Below are positions 16,370 through 24,154 of a stretch of DNA of 62,395 nucleotides, in pieces. The stretch's first letter is position 1, and each line of letters begins with the position of its first letter. The notes beneath the pieces are model-generated. The model did not search any database and was not told the origin of the DNA. It was given only the letters and a program-made list of their open reading frames with translations. The position numbers and the translations under genes are program-made. Source of the stretch: Eubacterium sp. UBA5416 (GTDB lineage Bacteria > Bacillota > Clostridia > Lachnospirales > Lachnospiraceae); assembly GCA_002409525.1 (NCBI GenBank), contig DHNM01000009.1:1-62395 (forward strand), written 5' to 3'.

Positions 16370-17140
16370 TTAACAGAAATGTGTGATAAATGACCTCCTG
16401 TGGATTGGACTGGGACCGTATTTTTTCAATGCCTCGATATGTTCAGCCGATCCATAGCCCTTATTCGATGCCAGATGATATTCAGGCATCATCCTGTCAT
16501 ATTTGACCATCAGCCTGTCTCTGGTCACTTTTGCAACGATGCTGGCTGCCGCAATAGACACACTTCTGCAGTCCCCCTTGATCAGAGGAACCTGCTGCAC
16601 TAATATGTCCGGAATCGTCACCGCGTCATTTAAGAGCACCTGAGGCTGTGGATTAAGTTTACTAACCGCGTCTCTCATCGCTTCATATGTAGCCTGGAGA
16701 ATATTAATCTCGTCAATCCTGGCAGGGCTTCGATATCCAATTCCCACAGAGACAGCTTCATTCATAATGACATCGTACAATTTTTCTCTCTTGGCAGCCG
16801 ACAGCTGTTTTGAATCATTGAGGTATAAAATTCGACAGTCTCTTGGAAGAATAACGGCTCCGGCAACGACCGGTCCCGCAAGTGGTCCTCGTCCTACCTC
16901 ATCAATACCACAGACATACCCCAGATGTTCATATCTGCGCTCATAAATTTCTAAAGTTTTAGTTCGCTCCCATTCGATCCTCAGTGCGTCTTTCTTTTTT
17001 ATGGCCTTTGTAACCAGTTTTCGAACGCCCACACGAGAATCTTCCTTATATGTACGGCAGAGGTCCTCCACATGGATTTCATCCGCCCGTTCAAATTCCA
17101 GGCTTATTTCAGCAATGGTTTTTTTTTGTGTTTCTCTCAT
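16370..17140 (-). CDS. rnhB: Ribonuclease HII
   Basis: 256 residues. It removes ribonucleotides from DNA-RNA hybrids. The catalytic Asp-Glu pair is in GIDEVGRGPLAGP (about residues 78-90) and a further acidic residue in LLNDAVTIP. About 70 residues precede the catalytic core, an N-terminal substrate-binding helical extension typical of Firmicutes RNase HII. Its start overlaps the rbgA stop by 4 bp (ATGA), so the pair is translationally coupled. Confidence 0.94.
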   Translation of the reverse strand: MRETQKKTIAEISLEFERADEIHVEDLCRTYKEDSRVGVRKLVTKAIKKKDALRIEWERTKTLEIYERRYEHLGYVCGIDEVGRGPLAGPVVAGAVILPRDCRILYLNDSKQLSAAKREKLYDVIMNEAVSVGIGYRSPARIDEINILQATYEAMRDAVSKLNPQPQVLLNDAVTIPDILVQQVPLIKGDCRSVSIAAASIVAKVTRDRLMVKYDRMMPEYHLASNKGYGSAEHIEALKKYGPSPIHRRSFITHFC

Positions 17141-17976
17141 GGTTCCTCCAGTGTGAATCGTCCTAGGCTTCCGTTTCTAAAATCATCAAGGATGATGTCT
17201 GCAGCTTTCACATAATCAATCTCATTCCCTTTTTTGATGCATTTGCGTACACTGCCGACTGTACGCAGCATCTCCACACGGTCTTCTGATTCTTTAATCC
17301 CATATCGCCTCTGCAGGTTCCCGGGATATTCGGACGAAAGGAAACCGAGCACTTCAAGAGCCAGTTCCTCCGTATTCAAGATGTCATCCCTGATTGATCC
17401 AATCATAGCCAGATGCAGTCCCACCCGCTGATCTTCAAACTTAGGCCAGAGAATACCCGGTGTATCCAGTAATTCCAGCGATTTATTCATACGTATCCAC
17501 TGCTTTCCCTTCGTAACCCCCGGTTTGTTTCCGGTTTTTGCAGCTGCCTTTCCAGCATAGGAATTGATGAACGTGGATTTCCCGACATTCGGGATACCGA
17601 CCACCATAGCCCTCACCGGTCGATTTTTAATCCCTCTTCTCTTATCCCGCTCAATCTTTGCTTTACAGGATTCCTGTATCGCTCCCTGGATTGCTTTTAA
17701 ACCGGCACCACTTTTTGAGTTTACATTCACAACAGTAAAACCCTGTTCTTCAAAATATTTCTTCCACTTTACAGTTTTACCTTCATCTGCCAGATCCGAC
17801 TTATTCAGCAAAATCAGTCTTGCCTTATTTCCGGAAAGGTCGTTAATTTCCGGATTGCGTGAGGCATAAGGCACCCTCGCGTCCACCAGTTCTATAACCA
17901 AATCAATCAATTTTATATCTTCCTGCATCTGACGCTTTGCTTTTGTCATATGCCCCGGATACCATTGATAATTCAT
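17137..17976 (-). CDS. rbgA: Ribosome biogenesis GTPase RbgA (YlqF)
   Basis: 279 residues, a circularly permuted GTPase: the base-recognition motif NKSD comes first (about residue 58), followed by G1 GIPNVGKST (about 127-135) and G3 DTPG. The family drives a late step of 50S assembly. AGGAGG lies about 8 nt before the ATG. The promoter is built into the large palindrome at 17995-18056, leaving a leader of only about 40 nt. Confidence 0.96.
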   Translation of the reverse strand: MNYQWYPGHMTKAKRQMQEDIKLIDLVIELVDARVPYASRNPEINDLSGNKARLILLNKSDLADEGKTVKWKKYFEEQGFTVVNVNSKSGAGLKAIQGAIQESCKAKIERDKRRGIKNRPVRAMVVGIPNVGKSTFINSYAGKAAAKTGNKPGVTKGKQWIRMNKSLELLDTPGILWPKFEDQRVGLHLAMIGSIRDDILNTEELALEVLGFLSSEYPGNLQRRYGIKESEDRVEMLRTVGSVRKCIKKGNEIDYVKAADIILDDFRNGSLGRFTLEEP

Positions 17977-17994
17977 CTAATTTCCTCCTGATCT

Positions 17995-18056
17995 ATTCGA
18001 TTGTCAAAAACCCATCCCGTTATTATACACTCGGGGTGGGCTTTTGACAATCGAAT
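17995..18056. promoter_or_regulatory. 62-bp palindrome carrying promoters on both strands
   Basis: Perfect 15-bp arms ATTCGATTGTCAAAA (17995-18009) and TTTTGACAATCGAAT (18042-18056). On the minus strand TTGTCA (18045-18050), 17 nt and TATAAT (18022-18027) form a near-consensus promoter for rbgA. On the plus strand TTGTCA (18001-18006), 17 nt and TATACA (18024-18029) form its mirror image, which would read antisense into lepB. The lepB stop codon overlaps the right arm. As RNA from lepB it would fold into a long hairpin, but no U-tract follows. Confidence 0.75.
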
Positions 18057-18628
18057 CAATTCTTTAAGATACCTAGTCGATTTTTCGGGGAAATAATAAA
18101 CCACAGCCTGCCTATAATGTTTTTTGTCTTTATATTTCCAACATCTATATGCCGACTGTCTTCGCTGCTGTTTCTGTTATCTCCCAGCACAAAATATTCT
18201 CCATTACCAAGTTTGATAGAGTTCTCAGCCATACCTGGATTTTTTATCTTTGAAAAATTTTTGGCTTCTTTATATCTTTTTCCGTCAACAAATATCTTTC
18301 CGTCCCTGATCTGTACCGTCTCGCCCGGCAATCCGATAATTCTCTTTATATGAAGACTTGATTTATCGTTTCTCGATGTACGGTGTACAATGACATCACC
18401 GCGTTTCGGGGAGGATAATTTATAGACTGCAGAGTTTACCAGGACACGGTCGCCTGCCTTCAGTGTCGGTTCCATTGAACCTTCCTGCACAACGATACTT
18501 TTACAAAAAAAGTAAGATACCCCGGCCGCCAATAAGATAACCAGAATAATCTCAACAACCCATATAAATATATTCTTATATTTATTCTTCGCAAAATAGT
18601 CTTTTACATAGCTTAGACTGAATCTCAT
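18056..18628 (-). CDS. lepB: Signal peptidase I
   Basis: 190 residues, membrane-anchored serine protease that removes signal peptides on the outer face. One transmembrane helix spans about residues 21-41, the nucleophile is Ser51 in GSMEPTL, and the general base is Lys95 in HIKRIIGLPGE; the GDNRNSSEDSR box is present. The cytoplasmic N-terminus is short and Lys-rich. It lies downstream of rplS but behind that gene's terminator. Confidence 0.95.
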   Translation of the reverse strand: MRFSLSYVKDYFAKNKYKNIFIWVVEIILVILLAAGVSYFFCKSIVVQEGSMEPTLKAGDRVLVNSAVYKLSSPKRGDVIVHRTSRNDKSSLHIKRIIGLPGETVQIRDGKIFVDGKRYKEAKNFSKIKNPGMAENSIKLGNGEYFVLGDNRNSSEDSRHIDVGNIKTKNIIGRLWFIISPKNRLGILKN

Positions 18629-18645
18629 ACCTTAATCCTCATTCG

Positions 18646-18680
18646 AAAACAGGGACTATATACCAATGTATAAGTCCCTG
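18646..18680 (-). terminator. Terminator of rplS
   Basis: CAGGGACT/AGTCCCTG stem with a TATA-rich upper part, followed on the minus strand by TTTT. Confidence 0.75.
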
Positions 18681-18688
18681 TGATCTAA

Positions 18689-19036
18689 TTATTTTACAAG
18701 CTCTTTTACCTTAGCAGCTTTACCGATACGTCCTCTCAAGTAATTCAGTTTTGCACGTCTTACTTTACCATGTCTCACAATTTCTACCTGCTCTACGTTA
18801 GGTGAATGTAATGGCCAGGTTTTTTCAACGCCAATTCCACTGGATTTCTTTCGAACAGTAAATGTTGTTCTGTTTCCGCCGCCCTGTTTCTTCATAACAA
18901 CACCTTCAAAGATCTGGATTCTCTCACGATTACCCTCTTTGATTCTGTTGTGAACTTTTACGGTATCTCCAACCCGAAATTCCGGTGCTTCTTTTTTCAG
19001 CTGCTCGTCTTCGATCTGCTTAATAATATCGTTCAT
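18689..19036 (-). CDS. rplS: 50S ribosomal protein L19
   Basis: 115 residues, the standard L19 length, beginning MNDIIKQIEDEQLKK. A longer reading to 19075 is open, but AAGGAG precedes the ATG at 19036 and matches the family start. It has its own strong promoter and structured leader after trmD, and its own terminator. Confidence 0.97.
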   Translation of the reverse strand: MNDIIKQIEDEQLKKEAPEFRVGDTVKVHNRIKEGNRERIQIFEGVVMKKQGGGNRTTFTVRKKSSGIGVEKTWPLHSPNVEQVEIVRHGKVRRAKLNYLRGRIGKAAKVKELVK

Positions 19037-19112
19037 GTTAACTCTCCTTATTATATCTTTGGATGTTCTTATCACCGATCAGCGTGACAGCGGACCATCT
19101 TGTACAATCAAC
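19037..19112 (-). promoter_or_regulatory. Probable L19 mRNA leader
   Basis: The roughly 75-nt untranslated leader contains GATG...CATC enclosing TCAC...GTGA. The position, directly ahead of rplS, matches the described L19 autoregulatory leaders of Firmicutes; I cannot confirm the consensus by eye. Confidence 0.45.
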
Positions 19113-19119
19113 AACGAGT

Positions 19120-19148
19120 ATTATACTATAAGTTTTTGATTAATGCAA
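19120..19148 (-). promoter_or_regulatory. Promoter of rplS
   Basis: On the minus strand: TTGCAT, 17-nt spacer, TATAAT. Confidence 0.8.
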
Positions 19149-19197
19149 GATTTTTCTTTACCTGAGAATTGAAGCACGATTATGGCAGAGAAAGAAA

Positions 19198-20289
19198 TTA
19201 TATTTTTCTAATCTCCAGAGCTGTCTCTTTGCAGCTGCTTTCTATCGTTGACAATGGGTAGATTTTCTTTATCAAAAATCCCCTCTTATCAAGCAGTCTT
19301 TGAATTTTATCTGTTTGTTTTGTCTGTTCAGACTCGATACCGTGAACAAAACTGTCGGACCAAAAGATAAAACACGGGGTATCCTTTCCGTATATATTCG
19401 TAAAAGTTTCCGGAACACCTGCATCTTTTTCAAATTGTTCATCTGCCAGAAGGACAACCAGATCCTGCGAATCAAAATAATATTTCTGTTTTCTCAGTTT
19501 CTTTCGATTGAAATCGATGACCTCACCATATTGGGACAATGTCTGACAGAGTTTTCCAGCCATTTCCCGAAGAGCATCCTTTCCGTAAAAAGCACAGTGA
19601 ACCTTCATGCTCTGCCTTAAAAGATCAGGACGTCTCTCTTTTGTGCGTTCAATTGAGCGCTCGTGCCTCCACTCTTCGATCTTCTTGTGGTCTCCCGAGA
19701 GGAGAATCTCCGGCACTTTCTTTTCGTGCCAGATTTCCGGCCTGGTGTAGTGCGGATACTCCAGCAGATTATCCTGAAGGGATTCAAACTGTGCGGATTC
19801 TTCATTGGAGAGTACTCCCGGAACAAATCTGGAAACTGCATCGATCAGAACCATAGCTCCAAGTTCTCCGCCGGTCAGCACATAATCCCCGATTGAGATA
19901 TAATCCGTCACAACTTCATCCAGCACACGCTCGTCAATTCCCTCATAATGTCCGCAGATCATGACAAGGTCTTCCTCCAGGGCCAGTTCTTCCACCATGG
20001 TCTGGTTTAAGACTTTTGCCTGTGGAGTCAGATAGATCGTTCTGGGTTTATGCCCGATTTTATTCTTTACAGCAGAATAAGCGCGATAGAGAGGCTCCGC
20101 TTCGATCACCATGCCTGCACCGCCACCATAGGGGTAATCATCCACCCTCATGTGTTTATCTGCCGAATAATCTCTGATGTTTGTCGTCTCCAGATGGATG
20201 CAGCCATTCTTCAGTGCCCGTCCAAGTATACTCGTATGTGCTGCCCGGTCGATCATTTCCGGAAAGAGTGTCAGAACGTGATAATTCAT
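19198..20289 (-). CDS. trmD: tRNA (guanine37-N1)-methyltransferase with extra C-terminal domain
   Basis: 363 residues. Residues 1 to about 227 are a complete TrmD, including the SAM-knot motifs LTPQAK, ICGHYEGIDERV and SIGDYVLTGGE; family members usually end near 240-250. The last 136 residues (from MKVHCAFYGKDA at 228) are an added domain I do not recognise, with alternating strand and helix character (DLVVLLADEQF, PCFIFWSDSF). No stop or frameshift separates them. It overlaps rimM by 4 bp (ATGA), the usual coupling. Confidence 0.93.
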   Translation of the reverse strand: MNYHVLTLFPEMIDRAAHTSILGRALKNGCIHLETTNIRDYSADKHMRVDDYPYGGGAGMVIEAEPLYRAYSAVKNKIGHKPRTIYLTPQAKVLNQTMVEELALEEDLVMICGHYEGIDERVLDEVVTDYISIGDYVLTGGELGAMVLIDAVSRFVPGVLSNEESAQFESLQDNLLEYPHYTRPEIWHEKKVPEILLSGDHKKIEEWRHERSIERTKERRPDLLRQSMKVHCAFYGKDALREMAGKLCQTLSQYGEVIDFNRKKLRKQKYYFDSQDLVVLLADEQFEKDAGVPETFTNIYGKDTPCFIFWSDSFVHGIESEQTKQTDKIQRLLDKRGFLIKKIYPLSTIESSCKETALEIRKI

Positions 20290-20798
20290 AGTAAACCCTC
20301 CAGCAGGTGGACCACCATTTTATGATGATCAGTGTCCACATCCAGGATGCAGTCATGAATGGCAGGAATAAGCACTTCCCTGTCTTTTCCGTTTTCTGGT
20401 TCTACTATATATACATCATTGGCACCCGTCTCCATCACATCTTTTAAAGTGCCAAATAATTTTCCATCTTCGGTAAATACCTTTATTCCAATCAGATCAC
20501 CAATATAATACTCACCCGGATCAAGCGGAACCGCTTCTCCCCGTTCCACGTAAAGCTCGCATCCCTTGTATTTTTCAACGTCGGTCAGAGTATCTATTCC
20601 CTCAAACTTTAGTATGACAAATTGCTTAAAGAACTTTACGCCGGCAATATTAAGAGGCAGTTTGTTCCCGGCACTGACAAGGGTTACTTCTCTGAGACGC
20701 TTAAAACGTCTCTGATCATCAGTCGTCGGAAACACTTTCACCTCTCCTTTTAACCCATGTGTGGAAGTGATTACTCCAATTCTTAAAAAATCTTCCAT
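20286..20798 (-). CDS. rimM: 16S rRNA maturation factor RimM
   Basis: 170 residues, needed for assembly of the 30S head near S19. The start is MEDFLRIGVITSTHGLKGEV, with GGAGG 7 nt upstream; the open frame back to 20888 only covers the leader hairpin. The N-terminal RimM beta-barrel and the C-terminal PRC-barrel (YYIGDLIGIKVF) are both visible. It overlaps trmD. Confidence 0.95.
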   Translation of the reverse strand: MEDFLRIGVITSTHGLKGEVKVFPTTDDQRRFKRLREVTLVSAGNKLPLNIAGVKFFKQFVILKFEGIDTLTDVEKYKGCELYVERGEAVPLDPGEYYIGDLIGIKVFTEDGKLFGTLKDVMETGANDVYIVEPENGKDREVLIPAIHDCILDVDTDHHKMVVHLLEGLL

Positions 20799-20819
20799 TT
20801 GAAACCTCCAGGTAGTGTA

Positions 20820-20863
20820 ATACCCCCAAAAGGGAAGGCTACAGCCTGTTCTTTTGGGGGTAT
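20820..20863. other. Strong hairpin between khpA and rimM
   Basis: ATACCCCCAAAAG and CTTTTGGGGGTAT are perfect 13-bp arms, with a smaller GGCT/AGCC stem in the loop. No U-tract follows on the minus strand, so it is a processing or attenuation structure rather than a clear terminator. Confidence 0.75.
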
Positions 20864-20887
20864 CGATTGTATAACCATACCCAATCA

Positions 20888-21118
20888 TTATTCTACAATT
20901 TCTACTACAACTTTCTTGTCGCTTTTGGAAGAAGCAGCCTTCACTACTGAACGAATCGCTTTTGCAATCCGCCCCTGTCTTCCGATTACTTTACCCATAT
21001 CAGAAGATGCTACCTTCAATTCTACCAATACGGAATCCCCGTTTTCGGTCTCGGTAACGACCACTTCGTCCGGATTCTCAACCAGAGATTTTGCAATTAC
21101 TTCTACTAATTCTTTCAT
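20888..21118 (-). CDS. khpA: KH-domain RNA-binding protein KhpA
   Basis: 76 residues made of a single KH domain with the GxxG-type loop GKVIGRQGRIAKAIR. In Firmicutes KhpA pairs with KhpB (Jag) and affects cell elongation and mRNA binding. Position between rpsP and rimM is conserved. Confidence 0.94.
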   Translation of the reverse strand: MKELVEVIAKSLVENPDEVVVTETENGDSVLVELKVASSDMGKVIGRQGRIAKAIRSVVKAASSKSDKKVVVEIVE

Positions 21119-21142
21119 TACAAGCTACCTCCGAACCGTATT

Positions 21143-21388
21143 TCATTTCTCGATACCAGCAATTTTGAAGAGTTTTCCAACTACCTCAGTAGGCTGTGCC
21201 CCATTGGCGAGCCACTTTTTAGCTGCTTCTTCATTAACATTGTATACGCTTGGATCAGCGCCCGGATCATATGTTCCGATCTCTTCGATAAATCTTCCAT
21301 CTCTTGGAGATCTGGAATCCGCTACAACAATTCTATAGAAAGGAGCTTTTTTCTGTCCCATTCTTTTCAAACGAATTTTTACTGCCAT
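21143..21388 (-). CDS. rpsP: 30S ribosomal protein S16
   Basis: 81 residues, standard length, starting MAVKIRLKRMGQKKAPFYRI. GGGAGG lies 8 nt before this ATG, so the 9-residue longer frame is rejected. Confidence 0.97.
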   Translation of the reverse strand: MAVKIRLKRMGQKKAPFYRIVVADSRSPRDGRFIEEIGTYDPGADPSVYNVNEEAAKKWLANGAQPTEVVGKLFKIAGIEK

Positions 21389-21442
21389 CACATTCACCTC
21401 CCTGTGCAAAAGCAAATAATTATATATGAGAACAAACAGCCT

Positions 21443-22789
21443 CTAAAACGGCAGTTTGAAACCTCCACGTCTTCTACTCTTCTTGCCCATCATACCGGGC
21501 ACCTGTTTCATCATCTTTCTTGCCTGATCAAACTGCTTGATAAATCGGTTGACCTCTACCACAGGAAGCCCCGCACCTTTTGCAATCCTGGCTTTTCTCG
21601 ATGGATTGATCAGATCTGGATTTGCTCTTTCCTTCAGCGTCATCGAATAGATAATTGCTTCTTTTCTGGCGAGATCCTTCTCATCAATAGCACCCTCAAT
21701 ATCCTGCATCTTACCGCTCATGCCGGGAAACATGCCAAGTACATTACCGATGCCGCCCATCTTTTTCATCTGATTCATACTCTCAAGATAATCATCGAAA
21801 CCAAACTGAGCCTTTTTTAATTTATGCTCCATCTCTTTCGCTTTATCCTGATCGATGCTGCTCTCAGCCTTCTCAATCAGACTCATCACATCACCCATGC
21901 CAAGGATCCGGGAAGCCATTCGATCCGGATAAAACTGTTCTAAGTCTGAGAGTTTCTCTCCCATTCCGACATAGAGAATCGGTTTTCCACTGATTGCTTT
22001 GATGGATAATGCCGCACCGCCTCTGGTGTCTCCATCCATCTTGGTCAAAATAACACCGTCAATCCCGACTTCCTCATTAAACGACTCCGAGACGTTTACC
22101 GCATCCTGTCCTGTCATAGCATCTACGACTAATATCGTCTGGTCAACCCGGACCATATCTTTGATTTCTATCAATTCATGCATCATATCTTCATCGATGT
22201 GCAGACGTCCGGCAGTATCCAGGATCACTACATTAAAATTGTTCTTCTTCGCATGCTCTATCGCAGCTTTTGCGATATTTACAGGTTTCTGTTTATCACC
22301 CATAGAAAAGACTTCCACGCCCTGCTTATCACCGTTAACCTGAAGCTGGTCAATCGCCGCGGGCCTGTACACATCACAGGCTGCAAGCAGAGGCTTTCTG
22401 CCTTTGGCCTTCAGTTTTCCGGCTATCTTGGCTGTAGTGGTTGTCTTACCTGCGCCCTGAAGTCCCGCCATCATGATGACCGTGACCTCGTTTCCGGGAC
22501 GAAGTGCGATTTCTGTTGTCTCACTGCCCATAAGTTTCACCAGTTCATCATTTACGATTTTGATGACCATCTGTCCCGGATTCAGCCCGTTCATGACATC
22601 AGATCCAATCGCGCGCTCTTGTACATCCCTGATGAACTGTTTTACCACCTTAAAGTTTACATCAGCCTCCAGCAGTGCCATCTTGACTTCCTTCATGGCT
22701 GTCTTTACATCAGCCTCGGTAAGCCGGCCTTTTCCTCTAAGGTTTCTGAATACATTCTGCAGTTTATCGGTTAAGCTTTCAAATGCCAT
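21443..22789 (-). CDS. ffh: Signal recognition particle protein Ffh
   Basis: 448 residues. The N and G domains carry GLQGAGKTTT (about 108-117), DTAGR and TKMDGD; the Met-rich M domain (MNQMKKMGGIGNVLGMFPGM) follows and binds SRP RNA and signal peptides. It starts 3 nt after ylxM and works with FtsY, encoded one gene upstream. Confidence 0.97.
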   Translation of the reverse strand: MAFESLTDKLQNVFRNLRGKGRLTEADVKTAMKEVKMALLEADVNFKVVKQFIRDVQERAIGSDVMNGLNPGQMVIKIVNDELVKLMGSETTEIALRPGNEVTVIMMAGLQGAGKTTTTAKIAGKLKAKGRKPLLAACDVYRPAAIDQLQVNGDKQGVEVFSMGDKQKPVNIAKAAIEHAKKNNFNVVILDTAGRLHIDEDMMHELIEIKDMVRVDQTILVVDAMTGQDAVNVSESFNEEVGIDGVILTKMDGDTRGGAALSIKAISGKPILYVGMGEKLSDLEQFYPDRMASRILGMGDVMSLIEKAESSIDQDKAKEMEHKLKKAQFGFDDYLESMNQMKKMGGIGNVLGMFPGMSGKMQDIEGAIDEKDLARKEAIIYSMTLKERANPDLINPSRKARIAKGAGLPVVEVNRFIKQFDQARKMMKQVPGMMGKKSRRRGGFKLPF

Positions 22790-22792
22790 CTG

Positions 22793-23128
22793 TTACAACT
22801 CCTCCAGAATATCAGTAGATATTTCTTCAATCTGGCGCATCACTTCGGACTGCGCACCACTATGTGTCAATTCCCGGATTTGATTCACACTTTCCTTAAT
22901 ATGAACAAATTTTTCAACCAGGTGTAATTTCGCTTCATATTCTTTTAAAATTTTATTGCACCGCCTGATCATATCATAGACTCCCTGCCGGCTGATGCCG
23001 GAAGCCTGGGCGATCTCACTGATAGAATAGTCATTTAATACTACTTCTTCATAAACCTGACGCTGGTGCTTCGTCAGTAATTCACCATAAAAATCATATA
23101 ACAATGCCTGTTCAATTAACTTATCCAT
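22793..23128 (-). CDS. ylxM: YlxM family DNA-binding protein, SRP-associated
   Basis: 111 residues with a sigma-70 region 4-like helix-turn-helix (YSISEIAQASGISRQGVYDMIRR). The family is nearly always directly upstream of ffh and has been tied to SRP regulation. Confidence 0.92.
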   Translation of the reverse strand: MDKLIEQALLYDFYGELLTKHQRQVYEEVVLNDYSISEIAQASGISRQGVYDMIRRCNKILKEYEAKLHLVEKFVHIKESVNQIRELTHSGAQSEVMRQIEEISTDILEEL

Positions 23129-23197
23129 GAAACATCACCTCTAGCATAATACATCAGGAAGCAACACATGTCAAGTGTTTTCTCTTGACGTTTATAA

Positions 23198-24136
23198 TTA
23201 ATTGTCTGCCGGAACATCGAATAATGCATTTACAAATTCGTCAGAGTCAAATTTCTGCAGATCTTCGATCCCCTCACCGACTCCGATATATTTCACCGGG
23301 ATATCCAGTTCTGATTCAACTGCCACAGCAATTCCGCCTTTTGCGGTTCCGTCCAGTTTTGTCAATATGATTCCGTTAATATCTGCCACTTCATTGAACT
23401 GACGGGCCTGCACCAGCGCATTCTGCCCTGTTGTCCCGTCCAGAACGACAAGTGTCTCCAGATATGCCTCCGGATATTCTTTCTCAATAATCCGGTAAAT
23501 CTTCTTTAGTTCCTGCATCAGATTTTTCTTATTATGCAGGCGGCCTGCTGTATCGCATAGCAGCACATCTGCGTTTCTCGCTTTTGCAGCCGCAACCGCG
23601 TCATAGACTACAGAGGCAGGATCGGCACCATGCTGTCCGCCGACAATCTCAACACCGGCACGATCGGCCCATTGGGTAAGCTGTTCTCCCGCTGCTGCTC
23701 TGTAAGTATCCGCAGCCGCAAGTATTACTTTCTTTCCCTGATCTTTAAGCTTTCCGGCCAGTTTTCCAACGGATGTGGTTTTTCCCACACCGTTCACACC
23801 GATTACAAGAACTACTGATTTTCTGTTTTCAAATTCATAGGCTGTATCGCCTACTGCCATCTGTTGTTTGATGCTGTCAATCAACAGGTGTTTGCACTCC
23901 GACGGTTCTTTGATATGCTGTTCATGTACTTCTTTTTTTAGATTCTCAATAATCGCGGTTGTGGTGTTGATTCCGATATCCCCCATAACCAGGATTTCTT
24001 CTATTTCGTCATAGAAATCATCATCAATACTAGAAAATCCGCTAAATATAGAGTCTATACCCGATACAATACTGTCTCTCGTCTTTGAAAGCCCTTTAAC
24101 CAGGCGTTTAAAAAAGCCTACTTTCTCTTCAGCCAT
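23198..24136 (-). CDS. ftsY: SRP receptor FtsY
   Basis: 312 residues, with the NG domain motifs GVNGVGKTTS (about 113-122), DTAGRLHNK and TKLDGTAKGG. The acidic A domain of Gram-negative FtsY is missing, normal for Firmicutes; the Lys-rich N-terminus may contact membrane. It lies 18 nt after smc. Confidence 0.97.
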   Translation of the reverse strand: MAEEKVGFFKRLVKGLSKTRDSIVSGIDSIFSGFSSIDDDFYDEIEEILVMGDIGINTTTAIIENLKKEVHEQHIKEPSECKHLLIDSIKQQMAVGDTAYEFENRKSVVLVIGVNGVGKTTSVGKLAGKLKDQGKKVILAAADTYRAAAGEQLTQWADRAGVEIVGGQHGADPASVVYDAVAAAKARNADVLLCDTAGRLHNKKNLMQELKKIYRIIEKEYPEAYLETLVVLDGTTGQNALVQARQFNEVADINGIILTKLDGTAKGGIAVAVESELDIPVKYIGVGEGIEDLQKFDSDEFVNALFDVPADN

Positions 24137-24154
24137 ATATGTTACCTCCCTGTC

